A DNA stretch of 64,000 bases, from contig JAPVLO010000083.1 of NCBI GenBank assembly GCA_027257055.1, positions 3,208,001 to 3,272,000 on the forward strand. Direction: 5' to 3'. Position 1 is the first letter of the stretch. Each line of letters starts with the position of its first letter. The notes below the pieces were generated by a model that saw only the letters and a program-made list of their open reading frames with translations, did no database searches and was not told the DNA's origin. Below are positions 25,779 to 37,440 of this stretch, one piece after another. A program made the position numbers and the translations under genes. This DNA comes from Cephalopachus bancanus. Its lineage: Eukaryota; Chordata; Mammalia; Primates; Tarsiidae.

Positions 25779-26336
25779 CTTTTTAATAGTGAGGAAGGGT
25801 ACAAGTGAAGATTAACTAGGCAAGTAGGATGCATGCAGGTGAAGTATGGGCATCCAACTGGTCCTCACTTACCCTGATAAAGAACCAGGTACCACTGAGT
25901 TATGTGCCCCCTCCTTCCTTCCCTCCCTCCCTCCCCTGGCAGTGTCCAGTGACTGCTGATCCCTCCCTTGTGCTAAATGTGCAAGCTAGCTCAAACTCCA
26001 TGGAAAGCAGTGTGGCAATTCCTAAAAGAACTAAAAATGAACCTTCCATACTATCCAGCAACCCCTCTCTTGGGAATATACTCAGAGGAACATAAATCAT
26101 TCTACAAAAATGACACCTGCACATGCATGTTTATAGCCACACTACTCACAACAGAAAAACATGGAACCAATCATACTGCCTATTGAGACTGGACTGGATA
26201 AAGAAAATGATATACATGATGGAGTATTATGCAGCCACAAAGAAGGACAAAATCATGGACTTTGCAGCAAATTGGATGGACTTGGTGATCTATCACTGAA
26301 ACAAAAACCAGAATACTGCATGTTCCCACTTATAAG
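25779..26336 (-). mobile_element. L1 tail with a twin-priming inversion
   Basis: Left of about 25975 the sequence is the minus-strand L1 3' UTR with a T-rich tail. Right of it, the last part of ORF2 runs in the opposite orientation (plus), with text such as TTGGGAATATACTCAGAGGA and GGAGTATTATGCAGCCACAA up to CCCACTTATAAGTG. The target duplication TGTCCTCAT(T/C)TT at 25767-25778 and 26337-26348 encloses both, so this is one insertion. A CCTT/CCTC run at 25913-25935 lies in the 3' UTR. Confidence 0.85.
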
Positions 26337-26349
26337 TGTCCTCATCTTA

Positions 26350-26814
26350 TTGAACACTCCATTGGACTACATTAGATATTATATTACTGAGTTTTGACAT
26401 GTGCTCATAACAATCTTCCATGTGTTATTCTCTGTATTCTCTCTCCTTTTGGACTGACCCTGGAAGCCATATGCTAAGGAAGATGGAGCTACAAGGTAGA
26501 AGAATCCTGAATCCCTGAATCATCCTGTGGGGGAGAACCACCTGCCAAGTAGGAACACTTGTCATGGATTTTAAGGAAGCAAGAAATAAACTTCTCTTAC
26601 AGTAAGCTGCTGACATTTTGGTTTGTCTATTACAGAAACTGGTGTTACATAGAAATGAAAGACTTCTTTAAAGGGCAAGAAACAGGTTGAGTCTAGGCAG
26701 GAGAGCTGGACATGGAAAAGATTGGAGAAAAGGTTGGAAAACTGAGTAGTGGCCAGATTATGAAGGACTTCAGTCCCAAAGGGGAAGTTCTTAAATTTAT
26801 ATAACATAACATCT
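26350..26814. other. No recognised feature
   Basis: Nothing recognised. The small open frames here are unrelated to known families. Confidence 0.4.
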
Positions 26815-27000
26815 TATATTTGTATTTTCAAATTTAAAGAACACATCATTCAGTATGCTTTCTTTACAATATATGAGGCAGATATTCATAGCACCTTTTA
26901 CAGTTGATGAAATTTTGACCCAAAGCAAGTAAGTGATTGGACTAAGATCTCACAGGTTATTCAAGCACAGAGGTAAGATTTGAGCCCAGGATGATGGATT
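26815..27000 (-). mobile_element. MIR SINE
   Basis: Reverse-strand MIR: TATGAGGCAGATATTCATAG, CACCTTTTACAGTTGATGAA, AAGCAAGTAAGTGATTGGAC and ATTTGAGCCCAGGATG. Confidence 0.75.
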
Positions 27001-27877
27001 CCAAGGCTAACACTCTGTTCACTAAAACATAACTGACTCATATGATCAATATGATCAATTGAAAGTCAGAAAAAACAACAAAAAGTTGTATGTTCAAGGC
27101 AGAGTCTAATGATTATTAATTTGGTAGCTGCCTTTAGGGTGAATTAACAGAACAGTGCTAATTTTTGAGCTTCTGAGATCAGCAAGAAGCAAATAAATAA
27201 GTTTGAATTAAGATGGCAGCAGATAAGAAAGAAAGGAAGGGTCAAAGTAAAGTTCTATGAAGGAAAAATTTACAGGCCCTGGATCTTGAATGTGAGAGAC
27301 AAGGGTGAGGCAGGATTAGATACCACCTATTGTTAAGGCTCAATAACATCTGAGCACGTTTAACGAAATGGTAGGGAAACCCAGAAGAGTTAATTTGCAT
27401 GAGGACTTCAATTTTTCTTGGAAAGAGGACTTCTGTGCCTGTTTGGGTGATAGTTGAGAGGTACTTATTCCATTCCCAGGGGTTTGGTTTAGATCTGAAA
27501 CAGGTAGGTAGAGGAGCAAAAGTGTTATGGGCCGATAGAGATGTTTTATGAAAGATTTTGTGAAATGTGGGCCCAAGTCAGACTGCTTCAGGCCTCAAAA
27601 ACACAGTGTGACATGGCACTGGAATAAGAGTTCCTCTTGGCTTTTCGTTAAAGGACAAGCATGACTCTGGCCCTGTGAGTCCTGAGAAGGAAGAGGGAAT
27701 GTGTGTATTTTGATACCTGGTGAATTTTGCACATCGGGTAGTCTGGGGATAGCACAGGGGCAAGGATGGCATTTGGGAGCGACATCTGTGGAGTAAGCAG
27801 GCAAGAACTTCTCATCTGATCTGCATATGTAGGATACTCGCAGGGAGTCTCAGGAACACCTGGTTGGATGACTGAGT
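27001..27877. other. No recognised feature
   Basis: Non-repetitive by eye. Minus-strand frames of 64-78 codons at 27340-27804 have no recognisable features. Confidence 0.4.
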
Positions 27878-27952
27878 GAGGGGTGAGAGGGTTGGGGAGG
27901 GGTGAGGTGGGGGCTGGGGAGGGAGGGCGGGGACCTTGCAGGGGGTGGGGGG
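27878..27952 (+). repeat. G-rich tract with quadruplex potential
   Basis: At least eight runs of three or more G within 75 bases, for example GGTTGGGGAGGGGTGAGG and GGGGCTGGGGAGGGAGGG. Spacing between runs is 1-7 bases, which suits intramolecular G-quadruplexes. Confidence 0.75.
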
Positions 27953-29330
27953 ATCACAATGGGTGAGCAAAATTTGAATGATCACTGTTGATGTAGATAT
28001 TTACTTCTAAAGGTTGGTGAGCCCTGGGGACATTCTGGATCTCACTGGGACCCACACTGAGAATACGAATGTATCATTTAATGAGGAGACACCTTCCATC
28101 CACAAGATAGGATCATTTAAGGATTGAGACCTGAACAACAAAAACCAGCTTATTCATACAAATGTAACTTAATCCTAACCCTTTTTTAAGCTTCTTATTG
28201 TGCCTTGTTACTTGATGGGACTTGGTCTGGCAGCATCCTTGGTGTTAAGAGGTTATGTTTTCAGAAAGTAAGGATTTTTTTTTTTGCCTGAATGTTTCAA
28301 AATGCTTTCATGGTATGTGAAGAAAGCCACTTGATTAAAGCATTTGTAGTTTATGTTAAATCCCTTTCTCCTTTCCAAGGAATTTAAGGTTCTGGCACAA
28401 ACTAAAAGGGTTAAGCGACACCTGTCCCTTTCATTGTGTCATTGAGAAAATTGTGAGTAAAGTCCAAAATGGGAGCTTTCATGGGACTATTTGGTAATTT
28501 CCCCGTGCCCCACCCCAGGTATCTTACCACGTAAATATGTTACTCATTTATCAAGTCCCAGGTGGTGATGAGGCACTTTAGTGTTTTTGACACCCCTCTG
28601 TTAACAAAGAGGGACAAAACCTGTAGAGAATAAACTTTCGCTTATGAACCTGTTCATGTGCCACCCTGCTCTTACAAAACCCATTAATGGGAAGCTTTCT
28701 GGCTCTGTTCAGCATTTGTCTGCTCCTTCTTATGTGTTTTTGAAATACAAATTGCAAGATCTGGCTAGTTGAACACACACGAACCATCTATGTGTTGAGT
28801 TTGGATGAGACCGTCCTAAGTCACAGGCCATTATTTCTCCCGCTTTGAGTATCCTTACCTCCCTCTCATTTGCTGTTCTCCCCAAATAGCTTCCAAAGAG
28901 AAGGAGCAGCACTGCCCCCCTCTCAGCGGCCCAGCTCATTTGATAGATTGCTCCCTTAAGGGAAGCCTATTTACTTAAAAATAGACAGCCAGACTTCTGT
29001 AAACAGCAGCAAGAGAAAGACAGAGCGGCTCCTTGTTTTCCGCTCAGCTATGATCCATGCTGTCTCAAGCTTTCTGTATTTTGGCCTGGAGGACAGAGAC
29101 TTGGAGGTCAACATTTTCTGCAGGAGCTGTCTCTGGCATTCTGGGTGTTGCTCATTCCTTTCTTGCAGCAGGGCAGCCAGTGTCATTTTTGGGCAAGAGC
29201 GCAAAGCAAAACTGCAACGCCGTGAGAAGTAATTGGCCGGGCATGTTCCACAGGCTCAGTCCAACAACAACTTAATAATCACTTAATTTTTGCCCATTTG
29301 TTGCATAATGTGCTTTAAGGCAGAGTTAGC
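27953..29330. other. Repeat-poor region, possible regulatory element
   Basis: No interspersed repeat recognised across 1.4 kb. The part at 28560-29325 is GC-richer and carries several transcription-factor-like words: GGGCATGTTC (a perfect p53 half-site, RRRCWWGYYY) at 29238-29247, TAATTGG just before it, and TTGCATAAT (C/EBP-like) at 29301-29309. Overlapping frames on both strands give no protein family. Function is conjecture without a conservation track. Confidence 0.3.
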
Positions 29331-29334
29331 ACGG

Positions 29335-29510
29335 ACAATTAATTCATTCATCAAGCGATGACTGAGTGCCTACGATGTGTCAGGCACTGCACTACTAGGC
29401 AGTGAGGATACGCTGTTGGACCAAAACAGACCCAAATCACTGCTCTTGTGAAGTGCACGTTCTGGTGGAAAAAGACATTTGCATATTAGGTGAAAACAAT
29501 GCAGTTAAAT
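29335..29510 (-). mobile_element. L2 LINE fragment
   Basis: TTCATTCATCAAGCGATGAC, GTGTCAGGCACTGCAC and TTGTGAAGTGCACGTTCTGG on the reverse strand of the L2 tail. Confidence 0.75.
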
Positions 29511-29559
29511 ATAAACTTACAGGGTAAACCTATTTCGTAAATCTATTTTGAAATAACGA

Positions 29560-29810
29560 ACAATGGCATATCATTTTGCAGTTTATAAATACTTCTGTAC
29601 ATATCAGGTTTAATCATGGTGACAAATTCATATGTTTCAGCTTGATCTTATCATTTTAATAGCTCTGTGAGGTGGACATTATTCTTGTTTACAAATCCTG
29701 TTTACAAATGGTGACCCTAAGGCTCAGAGTGGGTCATATAAGCCCAATGCAACAGACTCAACCCAAGCTCACTGACAGAGCAACTCGGATAATAAAACCT
29801 CAAGCCATGG
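29560..29810 (-). mobile_element. MIR SINE
   Basis: Reverse-strand MIR: AGCTCTGTGAGGTGGACATT, GACCCTAAGGCTCAGAGTGG and CTGACAGAGCAACTCGG. Confidence 0.65.
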
Positions 29811-30479
29811 GCCCAGTGAGTTGTATATTTTTGAAATAATACTGGTGAAAACTTAAACACTCAAGGCTGATAGTTGCTCTGACAGTCATGATGTGGAGAG
29901 AGATTCAAAGAGATTCATACATTATGCTATTGTCGCTTTCCCAGAATCCCTACAAACTTTGCCTCTTAAAGTGGTACAAACTCATGAAGTCCTGGGAGGT
30001 GGAATGTGATACAAACAGCATGGAAACAGCACCACACTTTTCTGGCTTGTAATGAGATGTGGTAAAAAGACCACAATGTTCAGTCCCTATACTAGAGTCT
30101 GAAGTGAATCTGCGACTTGGGTTGGAAACCAACTACTGGGATATTGTCTGAGGTTGTCTAGGTTCTATGAACTTCAGAAACTAAAAACCCTAAATCCCTT
30201 CCAGAGGCAAAGTTCTGCACAGAGGAGAAAATGCTGGGAGTAGAATTTAAATTAGGGTAGGAATAATAATGGCAGTAAAATGAGAAGGCTCGACGAGAAT
30301 GGGGGAGGAGAGCAGAAGAGGAACACCCCAGAAGACGCTAGGCCACATATTTATCTCTTTTATAAACAATAAAAGTGACAATTTTCTCCCTCTCCCCTCT
30401 CCCTCTTCCCTCTTGCTTCTCCCCGCTTCCCTCTCCCCTCTCAACAAGTGATCTAGACTTACCTTTTCCTCCCAAAAGT
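29811..30479. other. Unassigned, with a CT-rich tract
   Basis: No gene seen. A CT-rich low-complexity tract (CTCCC/CTTCC units) runs from about 30384 to 30440. Confidence 0.5.
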
Positions 30480-32427
30480 AGAGTAAAACTCATCTGTCTG
30501 AAAAACGAGCAACAGAAAAGGATTGTGGGTGAGTCACAAACAAAGTTATTTTAAAAAAGGAACATAGAAAGCAGAGAAATGTCCTCATTCAATGAAAAAA
30601 ATCCCGAAAAATATGCCCATAAACAGATGACAACCACAACCTGACATTTCAAAATAAGCTATAAGAAATTAAGAAACTGATAGAAGCTATGAAGGAGCAA
30701 TAGAAATAAAAATTAGAAAAAACTCAGAAAAGAAATAATTAGGGGAAAAGAATGTTTAAATTACAACAAAATTCATAAAACTAAGACTGAGCATAGTGAT
30801 GGCTCATGCCTGCAATCCCACCACCTTAAAAAGGTGAGGCAGGAGGATTGCTTGAGTCCAGGAGTTACAGACCAGCTTGGGCAACACAGTGGGACCCCAT
30901 CTCTACAAAAAAATATTTTAAAAATTAGCTGGATGTGGTGGCTTTCGTCCATAGTCCTAGCTGCTTGGGAGGGGGAGGTGACAGAATTACTTGAGCCCAG
31001 GAGTTTGAAGTTATGAGCTATGATCACACCATTACACTCCAGTCTGGGCAACAGAGTGAGATCCTATCTCTAAAAATAAATAAATACTAGAAAATTCACA
31101 AATGATAAGACTAGGAAGAAAACAAAAGCAAATTGTAACAATAGAGATATTGTCTTAAGAGAAATAGAAGGAGAAAAAATTAAAAAAATAGAAGTCAACA
31201 GGAAATAAAGAAGGAGAGATAAAGTATTTGAGAGAAAGTTTTGGGTAAAAGAATAAACAAAAAAGATTCAGTAAACATACCATGGGACTCCCCAAAGAAA
31301 ACTAGATAAATAGTAAAATTACAATTCAAGGAAACTTTCCTGAAATAGAAGATGATGTCAGGCCTCATAGTAAAAGTAGAAATATGTGGGAAAACTGACC
31401 CCCAAAAAGGCCAACACTGATATATTCTAGTAAACATATTTAACTTGAAAGAGACAGAGAAAAAAAATCCTGTGGGCATCTAAGGTAAAGACAATTCATG
31501 TGGTAGGAAAAGGAAATACAATTCTCATTGGACCATCCAAGAACAATATGTTAGCCAGAAAACAATGGAATAACATAATTAAGATAACCAAGAAAATAAA
31601 ATATAAGCTAGAGTCTATATCCAACTAAACTTATCCTCATATACAAAGCGTTCAGACACTGTCATGAGCATGCCATAACTTAGGAGCTTAGGAAGCATTG
31701 ATCCTGTGAGCTTTTCCTACAGGAGAAGGCACCTTACATGACTGGTGAGACATGGACAAAACGGTTGGTTACCACAGGGGATGCACCAACTAAAAGGAGG
31801 GACACACCCATAAGGAGGAAGGTTAGAATCCAGGAAATGTGGGACCCAACACCCAAAGTAGAAAACCAAGAATAATCCGACAAATTCCTCTATGTGGGAA
31901 ACTGTCTTTAATAGAATACTGGAGGGTATAGGAAATTTAGCCAGATGTTCAAAGTAAACCAAGCAAATGAAAAAAAAAAGAGACAATTATTAATTCCAGG
32001 TAAACAGAAAGTTGTACAAGAAATGAAGAGAATCATAGCATATTACTTGACTTATTAATGAATAATATTTACATAGTAATAGTATAGAAACTGAATATAG
32101 ATGTCCAAAAACACAAGATAAATTAAGTTTGGAGAATAATGGAGGGGAAGGAACAGTATAAGTGAACTAATATCCCAATCCATCGCAGTAAAATATCAAT
32201 AACTAATGAATCGAGTGATAGGATTTTATTGGACGATATTACTAAGAAATTCTGAGGGAAATATGGAGGAGAAACAGTAAAAGAGTTTAAAGATGTTTCT
32301 GGTGAAAAAGGATGAGGAACATAAGAGGGACAAGGGACTGTTGTTTTGGTTGTAAGCCTTTTGGTCCTATTTGACTTTTTAACCCAATGGCATGTAATCT
32401 TTGATAACAAATAAAAATAATCATTAA
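30480..32427 (+). mobile_element. Ancient L1 or HAL1 fragment, ORF1-proximal
   Basis: A-rich, strand-biased sequence with phrases from the ORF1 end and inter-ORF region of old L1s: CCTGTGGGCATCTAAGGTAA, GTTAGCCAGAAAACAATGGA and TATATCCAACTAAACTTATC. HAL1 elements share this segment. It is too decayed to read as protein. An Alu is nested at 30786-31085. The outer limits are approximate. Confidence 0.5.
30786..31085 (+). mobile_element. Old Alu SINE, full dimer
   Basis: Both arms are present with the middle A-rich linker (AAAATATTTTAAAAATTAGC). High divergence and linker style resemble the ancient AluJ type more than the younger Alus in this window. Confidence 0.9.
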
Positions 32428-32446
32428 CCCCCCCCCCAAAAAAAAA
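32428..32446. repeat. C10A9 homopolymer pair
   Basis: Ten C followed by nine A, at the boundary between the old L1 fragment and the unique region to its right. Confidence 0.9.
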
Positions 32447-33183
32447 CAAAGCCTCCACTGATCCTTGGCTTTCCGACCAAACCATCTCTCTGCCCATCCA
32501 CATGTGCTGTGGGACCTCATCCCGGCAGGTGACCTGCTGTCTTGTCTCTCCATGGACTCTGCCTTCCCTTTGTCCCATCCTTTGTCTATAGGACTCTTCC
32601 AGTTTCCTCAGAGTCTAAACAAGAACCACCGAATCACAGAATGTAAAGTTTGGAAAGTCCGTTAGAAGCTCCTTTCGGGCTTCCTCCGGTTCGACTGCCC
32701 AGGAAACCAAGGCGGATGGTGAGTGAGTAGCCGGCACAAAATTCACTGCTCTCTTGTTTCAGGGTCTGAATTGGATCTTGGTTCTCCTGACTCTTTGGTC
32801 GGTGTGCTTTGCACTGCTGCAAAGTGCCCCCTCTGATGAGTTTATTATGGTCCGCGTGACTATCTCCATACATGCTGCTGATGCTTTCAGAGTCCCGATT
32901 TCCCCACTGTCCTCTGAACACGCTTTGACGCGAGCTATTTTGGCAGACTTTTGCGTGAGTTAGGCCTGTGGGAGTCCTGTACACTTTGCTCTGCCCTCTG
33001 CTGCCCTCTGCTGGCAGCATCCGGTCTTTGCTTTTCACCCTTCCGGCCCTGTCCTCATCAAGGGCTAAAACACGTTGGCTACTTCTGTCCCTGCTTCTCA
33101 GTGCAGAAAATGATTTGCGTCAGGGCGTGACTGTGCCTTCTGATTTGGGCCAGTTCATGTTGACTAGTCCTGTGTGTTACCTG
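32447..33183. other. Repeat-poor, CpG-bearing unique region
   Basis: More CpG dinucleotides than anywhere else nearby outside Alus (for example around 32680-32720 and 32850-32960). Open frames of 66-134 codons on both strands show no domain. It contains the CTCF-type motif at 33002-33014, so a regulatory or insulator role is the most reasonable reading. Confidence 0.4.
33002..33014 (-). promoter_or_regulatory. Candidate CTCF binding site
   Basis: The minus strand reads CCAGCAGAGGGCA, which fits the CTCF core CCASYAGRKGGCR at every position. A second, one-mismatch copy (GCAGCAGAGGGCA) lies 10 bases away at 32992-33004 because of the tandem CTGCCCTCTG. Motif match is direct observation; binding is inferred. 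Confidence 0.65.
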
Positions 33184-33295
33184 GGAACTCGTTAGGAATT
33201 CGGAACGTTGGGCCCACTCTATACTTACTGAGTCAGAATCTGCATTTTAACTAGATCCCGAGTGATTCATATGCACATAAAAATTTAAGAGGCAT
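33184..33295 (+). mobile_element. hAT-Charlie MITE remnant (MER20-like)
   Basis: GAACTCGTTAGGAATTCGGA, ACTGAGTCAGAATCTGCATT, TTAACTAGATCCCGAGTGAT and CATATGCACAT follow the MER20 order. Confidence 0.7.
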
Positions 33296-33640
33296 TCCTC
33301 TAGGTCAAACTCAACTACACCCAGGAAAAAATCGAGAGCAATCTTATCCACTTAGTAATTATCTCGAATTTACTCTAATACCTGTTCCAGTCCCGTCACC
33401 TGGTAGTGATGAATTCTGGCCCAGAATGAATTCTGCTTCATTTCTGTCAGGATGACTGCTTTCAATAACAGCAGAAAGTAGCATACTTGGAATTCTAAAT
33501 TTTACAAATCCACTAAATTAAAAGGCTGAGATGGTGGGAAGGCAGACACAGGAACTGAGCAACAGTATTTCAATCCTTCTCCATCTTTTCCCACAATTAA
33601 TAGAAATGTTATATTTTGGCTTTGAAGATAGACTACAACG
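33296..33640. other. No recognised feature
   Basis: Ordinary sequence preceding an Alu. Confidence 0.4.
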
Positions 33641-33651
33641 ATTGTGTACGG

Positions 33652-33933
33652 TTTTTTTTTGAGTTGGAGTCTCACTCTGTCGCCCAGACTGGAGTGCAGT
33701 GGCCGCTCCCGGTCACCGCAGCCTCGACCTGCTGGGCTCCGGCGATCCTTCCGCCTCAGCCTTCCAAGTAGCCGGAATTACAGGCATGCGCTACCACGCC
33801 CGGCTGATTTTTTGATTTATTGTAGAGATGAGGTCTCGCTGCCCAGGCAGGTCTCGAACCCACGGGCTCAGGCAATTCACTCACCTCAGCCTCCCAAAGG
33901 TGCGGGATTACAGGCTGAGCCACCGAGCCCGGC
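33652..33933 (-). mobile_element. Alu SINE, full dimer, CpG-rich
   Basis: Low divergence and many surviving CpGs suggest a young copy. The head on the minus strand begins GCCGGGCTCGGTGGCTCAGC and the tail-side sequence reads GAGACTCCAACTC. TGTAC occurs at each edge (33645-33649 and 33936-33940), a possible target duplication. The 116-codon plus-strand frame over it is antisense Alu. Confidence 0.95.
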
Positions 33934-34094
33934 TATGTACATTTTTAATAGGTCTATTTTGTTTATAATTTATAAAATATTTATATATAACTGACTGCAC
34001 TGAGTATTTGGGAGACATTAGGCCCGGGGTGGGGGGTTCAGAATGCTGGGAACACATTGCATTACTAAGTGCAGTGTCCCCATGTTCTGCACAA

Positions 34095-34300
34095 TTCATT
34101 CATCCTCTGGCGCTTGGCCAGCAAAGGTTTACCGAGGACTCACCGTATGCCAGGCACTGTGTTAAATGTTGAGAATTCAGAGGAGATGCGGCTTCTGCTT
34201 TGATTGGTCTTTCAGTCCAATACGGACGATGGCCATTAGACAAATGATGATTTAATATCAATCATGCCAAGTGCAAAAGAGGAAGCAATGGATGTTTGGG
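34095..34300 (-). mobile_element. L2 LINE fragment
   Basis: ATTCATTCATCCTCTGGCGC, CGTATGCCAGGCACTGTGTT and ATTAGACAAATGATG on the reverse strand of L2. Confidence 0.7.
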
Positions 34301-35340
34301 TTGGCTTCTGAAAAAAGGAACATTTACGTGAAGATCTCAAGGACACTGGAGTTGGTGAGAGGTAAGAGGGAAAGAGAATTTTAGGTCAGGAAGGTCCTGA
34401 GAGGAGCTGGGGCTGAGTGGGAGCTCCAGGCAAGGGAGTGTGGCTGGAGCACAAGATGGAAAAGGACTGTGAGGGACATTGAGGCCCAGCGGAGCAGGGC
34501 TTAGTAGCCCTTGGAACTTAGTTGGTGGTTCGCCTTGTCACAAGAATAATAGGAGTCACTGGTAAGTCAAACACAGGGGAATGAGGCGATGTCATCTTTT
34601 CATTCTCACCAAGCACGATGCTGTTCACGCAGACTGAAGCCCACTGTCCGGTCTGGGCTGCGTGCAGACTCTGAGCCCTCGGGATACCACATCCCTTTCC
34701 CATTCTTCCCTTCTCCTCCTTGTGGTAACCTCTCTCAAGGAGCTTAAGTGTTGAGGCCCAGACCATATCCCTCTGTTTCCAGTGAGATCAGAAAAGGCCT
34801 CTAATTCTCCTCCTTCCACACCCCTGTCAGCACAGGGCTGCAGACTGCAGCTACTCATGTCCCACCTGCTTCCTGAAAGAGGTCCTTTCCCTCTCCCGAG
34901 CTAGCCTTCTCCTCCAAAACTTCAGTGAATGGATTCAATGTAGTCTGAAGTTTTTTTTCCCACATAGGGTATTTCAACTCCATATCAAGTGATGCTCATT
35001 CTTTAAAAATGCCCCTGGTGTATAAAAGATAAGGGTAGTTTTCTCTAGGCTTAAAGCAGAGAGTCTGATGCCAGTTCATACCTGGATAGAATTACTGGAA
35101 GGGGAAGTTCAAAGAGAGTTCTGCTTTGACAAGAAGAATCTCAGAAGTATGGTTTTGCTTAAAAAAAGTTTTTACTTTAGGAGGAAAAACTCATGCTACT
35201 CCCGAAAGAGTAGCAGCGTTGTTTAGAAACTCTGAAAATGGACTAGTAGGCATATCTGATTTTATATCTCACAGCAGAGTAGAAGGAAAAGAACACGGAT
35301 CTATTATTAGAAATGCAGTTTTCTTTTAAAACAGTGATGC
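34301..35340. other. No recognised feature
   Basis: GC-richer around 34360-34900. Open frames there are unrelated to each other and to known families. Confidence 0.4.
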
Positions 35341-35655
<315 letters not shown>

Positions 35656-37112
35656 TTATGCAGACTGTAAAAAAACAGTGTCAAAATAAACTTAGTATAA
35701 GTCAGAAAGATTTTAATCTGTAACTAGGTTTTATTTTCTTTGGTTCTGTATGTTTTATTACTGAAAAACTATTTACTCAGTGACATATATTAAGTTTTCT
35801 TAGCATGCATAGCTATTTTCTTTTAAACACAGCCCTGACATGATAGGACTTAGCATCTATCTTTGTCATAAGCCCCATGGGCAGCCAAGCCCAAGCTGCA
35901 ATGGCCAAACTGACTGGCCATCTGAGCTGGATGTAGCAAACTTAGTCCCCAGAGATGTCCCAAGAAGCCTGGGAATACCAATCTCAAAATGACACTGTGG
36001 TTTCTAAAAGAAGTTTCTTCAAATGCACATTTAGCACTACTCTGACCATACCACACTCCCTATTGCTTTAGGTTAAAGCCAAGAACGTGCTCTTGCAATT
36101 CTAGTCTGCTGCCGATATTTCAAAGAATGATGTAAAATTCTTTTTTTGCATACTGATTTATACATTTCTATTTGTGCTGACATAAGCATATGCTATATAA
36201 CTCCCTGGAGCTTTAGAAGTGAAATCACACACCAGGTTGTATCTCCAAACATCCTGAGGAATCAGTGGTTGTCCAGGCTCTTCTAGAACTCTTTGTGAGC
36301 CATCAATAGTGCAGATGCAGTTTGAGGATTATTTATCCTCAGCTGATGTCTATTCAAGTCACTTTCTAGAAAGAAAAAAAAAAAGTTTTGCTTCTCAGGG
36401 AGCTGTCCTTTCTCTTCACATTTCCTTTGCACCTGCCAATCTTTCTTGAACCAGACCTCTTCTACCAGCGCATGTGAAAGCAAGGATGCAAAGACACTTT
36501 CTGAGGAACAAATGGCATTTCACAGGTGAGCTTGTAGAAGCAAGTGTTGGGCAGCATCAAACTCAGTTGGGCATTTCTAGTGGAACAGAAATGTTTTTTT
36601 CTACAGGCGAATATCTAAGGACTCTCACACTTCCACTTCTTGGAAAGATAATAAGCACAGCAAAATGTATGATTTTCCTTAGATGCTCTGTTTGCTTTTT
36701 TTTTTTCTGTGAGAGTTCTCTTTGTGTCTTTTTGGTGACTGCTGTTTTGTGTTCTGTGTACAAGAAAGAAATGTATTTCTATTATAAGTGACAAAAGTAA
36801 GCCAGGTTGGAGGTCTTTGCATTTTGCTGTAAACCAGAACTTCCTTACAGTGAGGTGCTGAATGTTGTGGGATGAAGTTGGCAGAATGAAAAAAAAATTG
36901 GGTGAGGTTAGAAAGAAAACCAGGGACAAAGAAAGTGGTTGTATTGAGTATGTTAAAATGCTCTCTATAGCAAACTAACCTTTAAGAGTCATATTACAAG
37001 CTCACTAAAAGCCCAGAGCTGGGAAAAAAGACCTCTAGAATTCATGGCCAGTTTCTCACTATATCCTCGCTCTGATTGGTTTTAGGAATCTGGTGAAGGA
37101 AAGAAGTGGGAA
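35656..37112. other. No recognised feature
   Basis: AT-rich with short A or T homopolymers (36370, 36697). A 105-codon frame at 36474-36791 has no domain. Confidence 0.4.
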
Positions 37113-37127
37113 GAGAGAATCATTTTC

Positions 37128-37425
37128 TTTTCTTTTTTTTCTTTTTTGAGTTGGAGTCTCACTCTGTCGCCCAGACTGGAGTGCAGTTGCACTCTCCTGG
37201 CCACCGCAGCCTTGATCTGCTGGACTCTGGTGATCCTTCTCCCTCAGCTTTTCAAGTAGCTGTAGCTACAGGTGCGTGCTACCACGCCCGGCTAATTTTG
37301 ATTTATTGTAGAGATGAGGTCTTGCCAAGTTGCCCAGGTGGGTCTCAAACCCGCAGTCTCAGGCAATCCACTTGCCTTGGCCTCCCAAAGTGCCGAGATT
37401 ACAGGCTGAGCCACTGAGCCCAGCC
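37128..37425 (-). mobile_element. Alu SINE, full dimer
   Basis: Perfect 15-base target duplication GAGAGAATCATTTTC at 37113-37127 and 37426-37440. The overlapping 103-codon plus-strand frame is antisense Alu. Confidence 0.97.
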
Positions 37426-37440
37426 GAGAGAATCATTTTC

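Noticed and set aside
33644..33994. 116-codon plus-strand frame
   Set aside because: Lies on antisense Alu. The same peptide text recurs at 44927-45253 and 37106-37417, both Alus.
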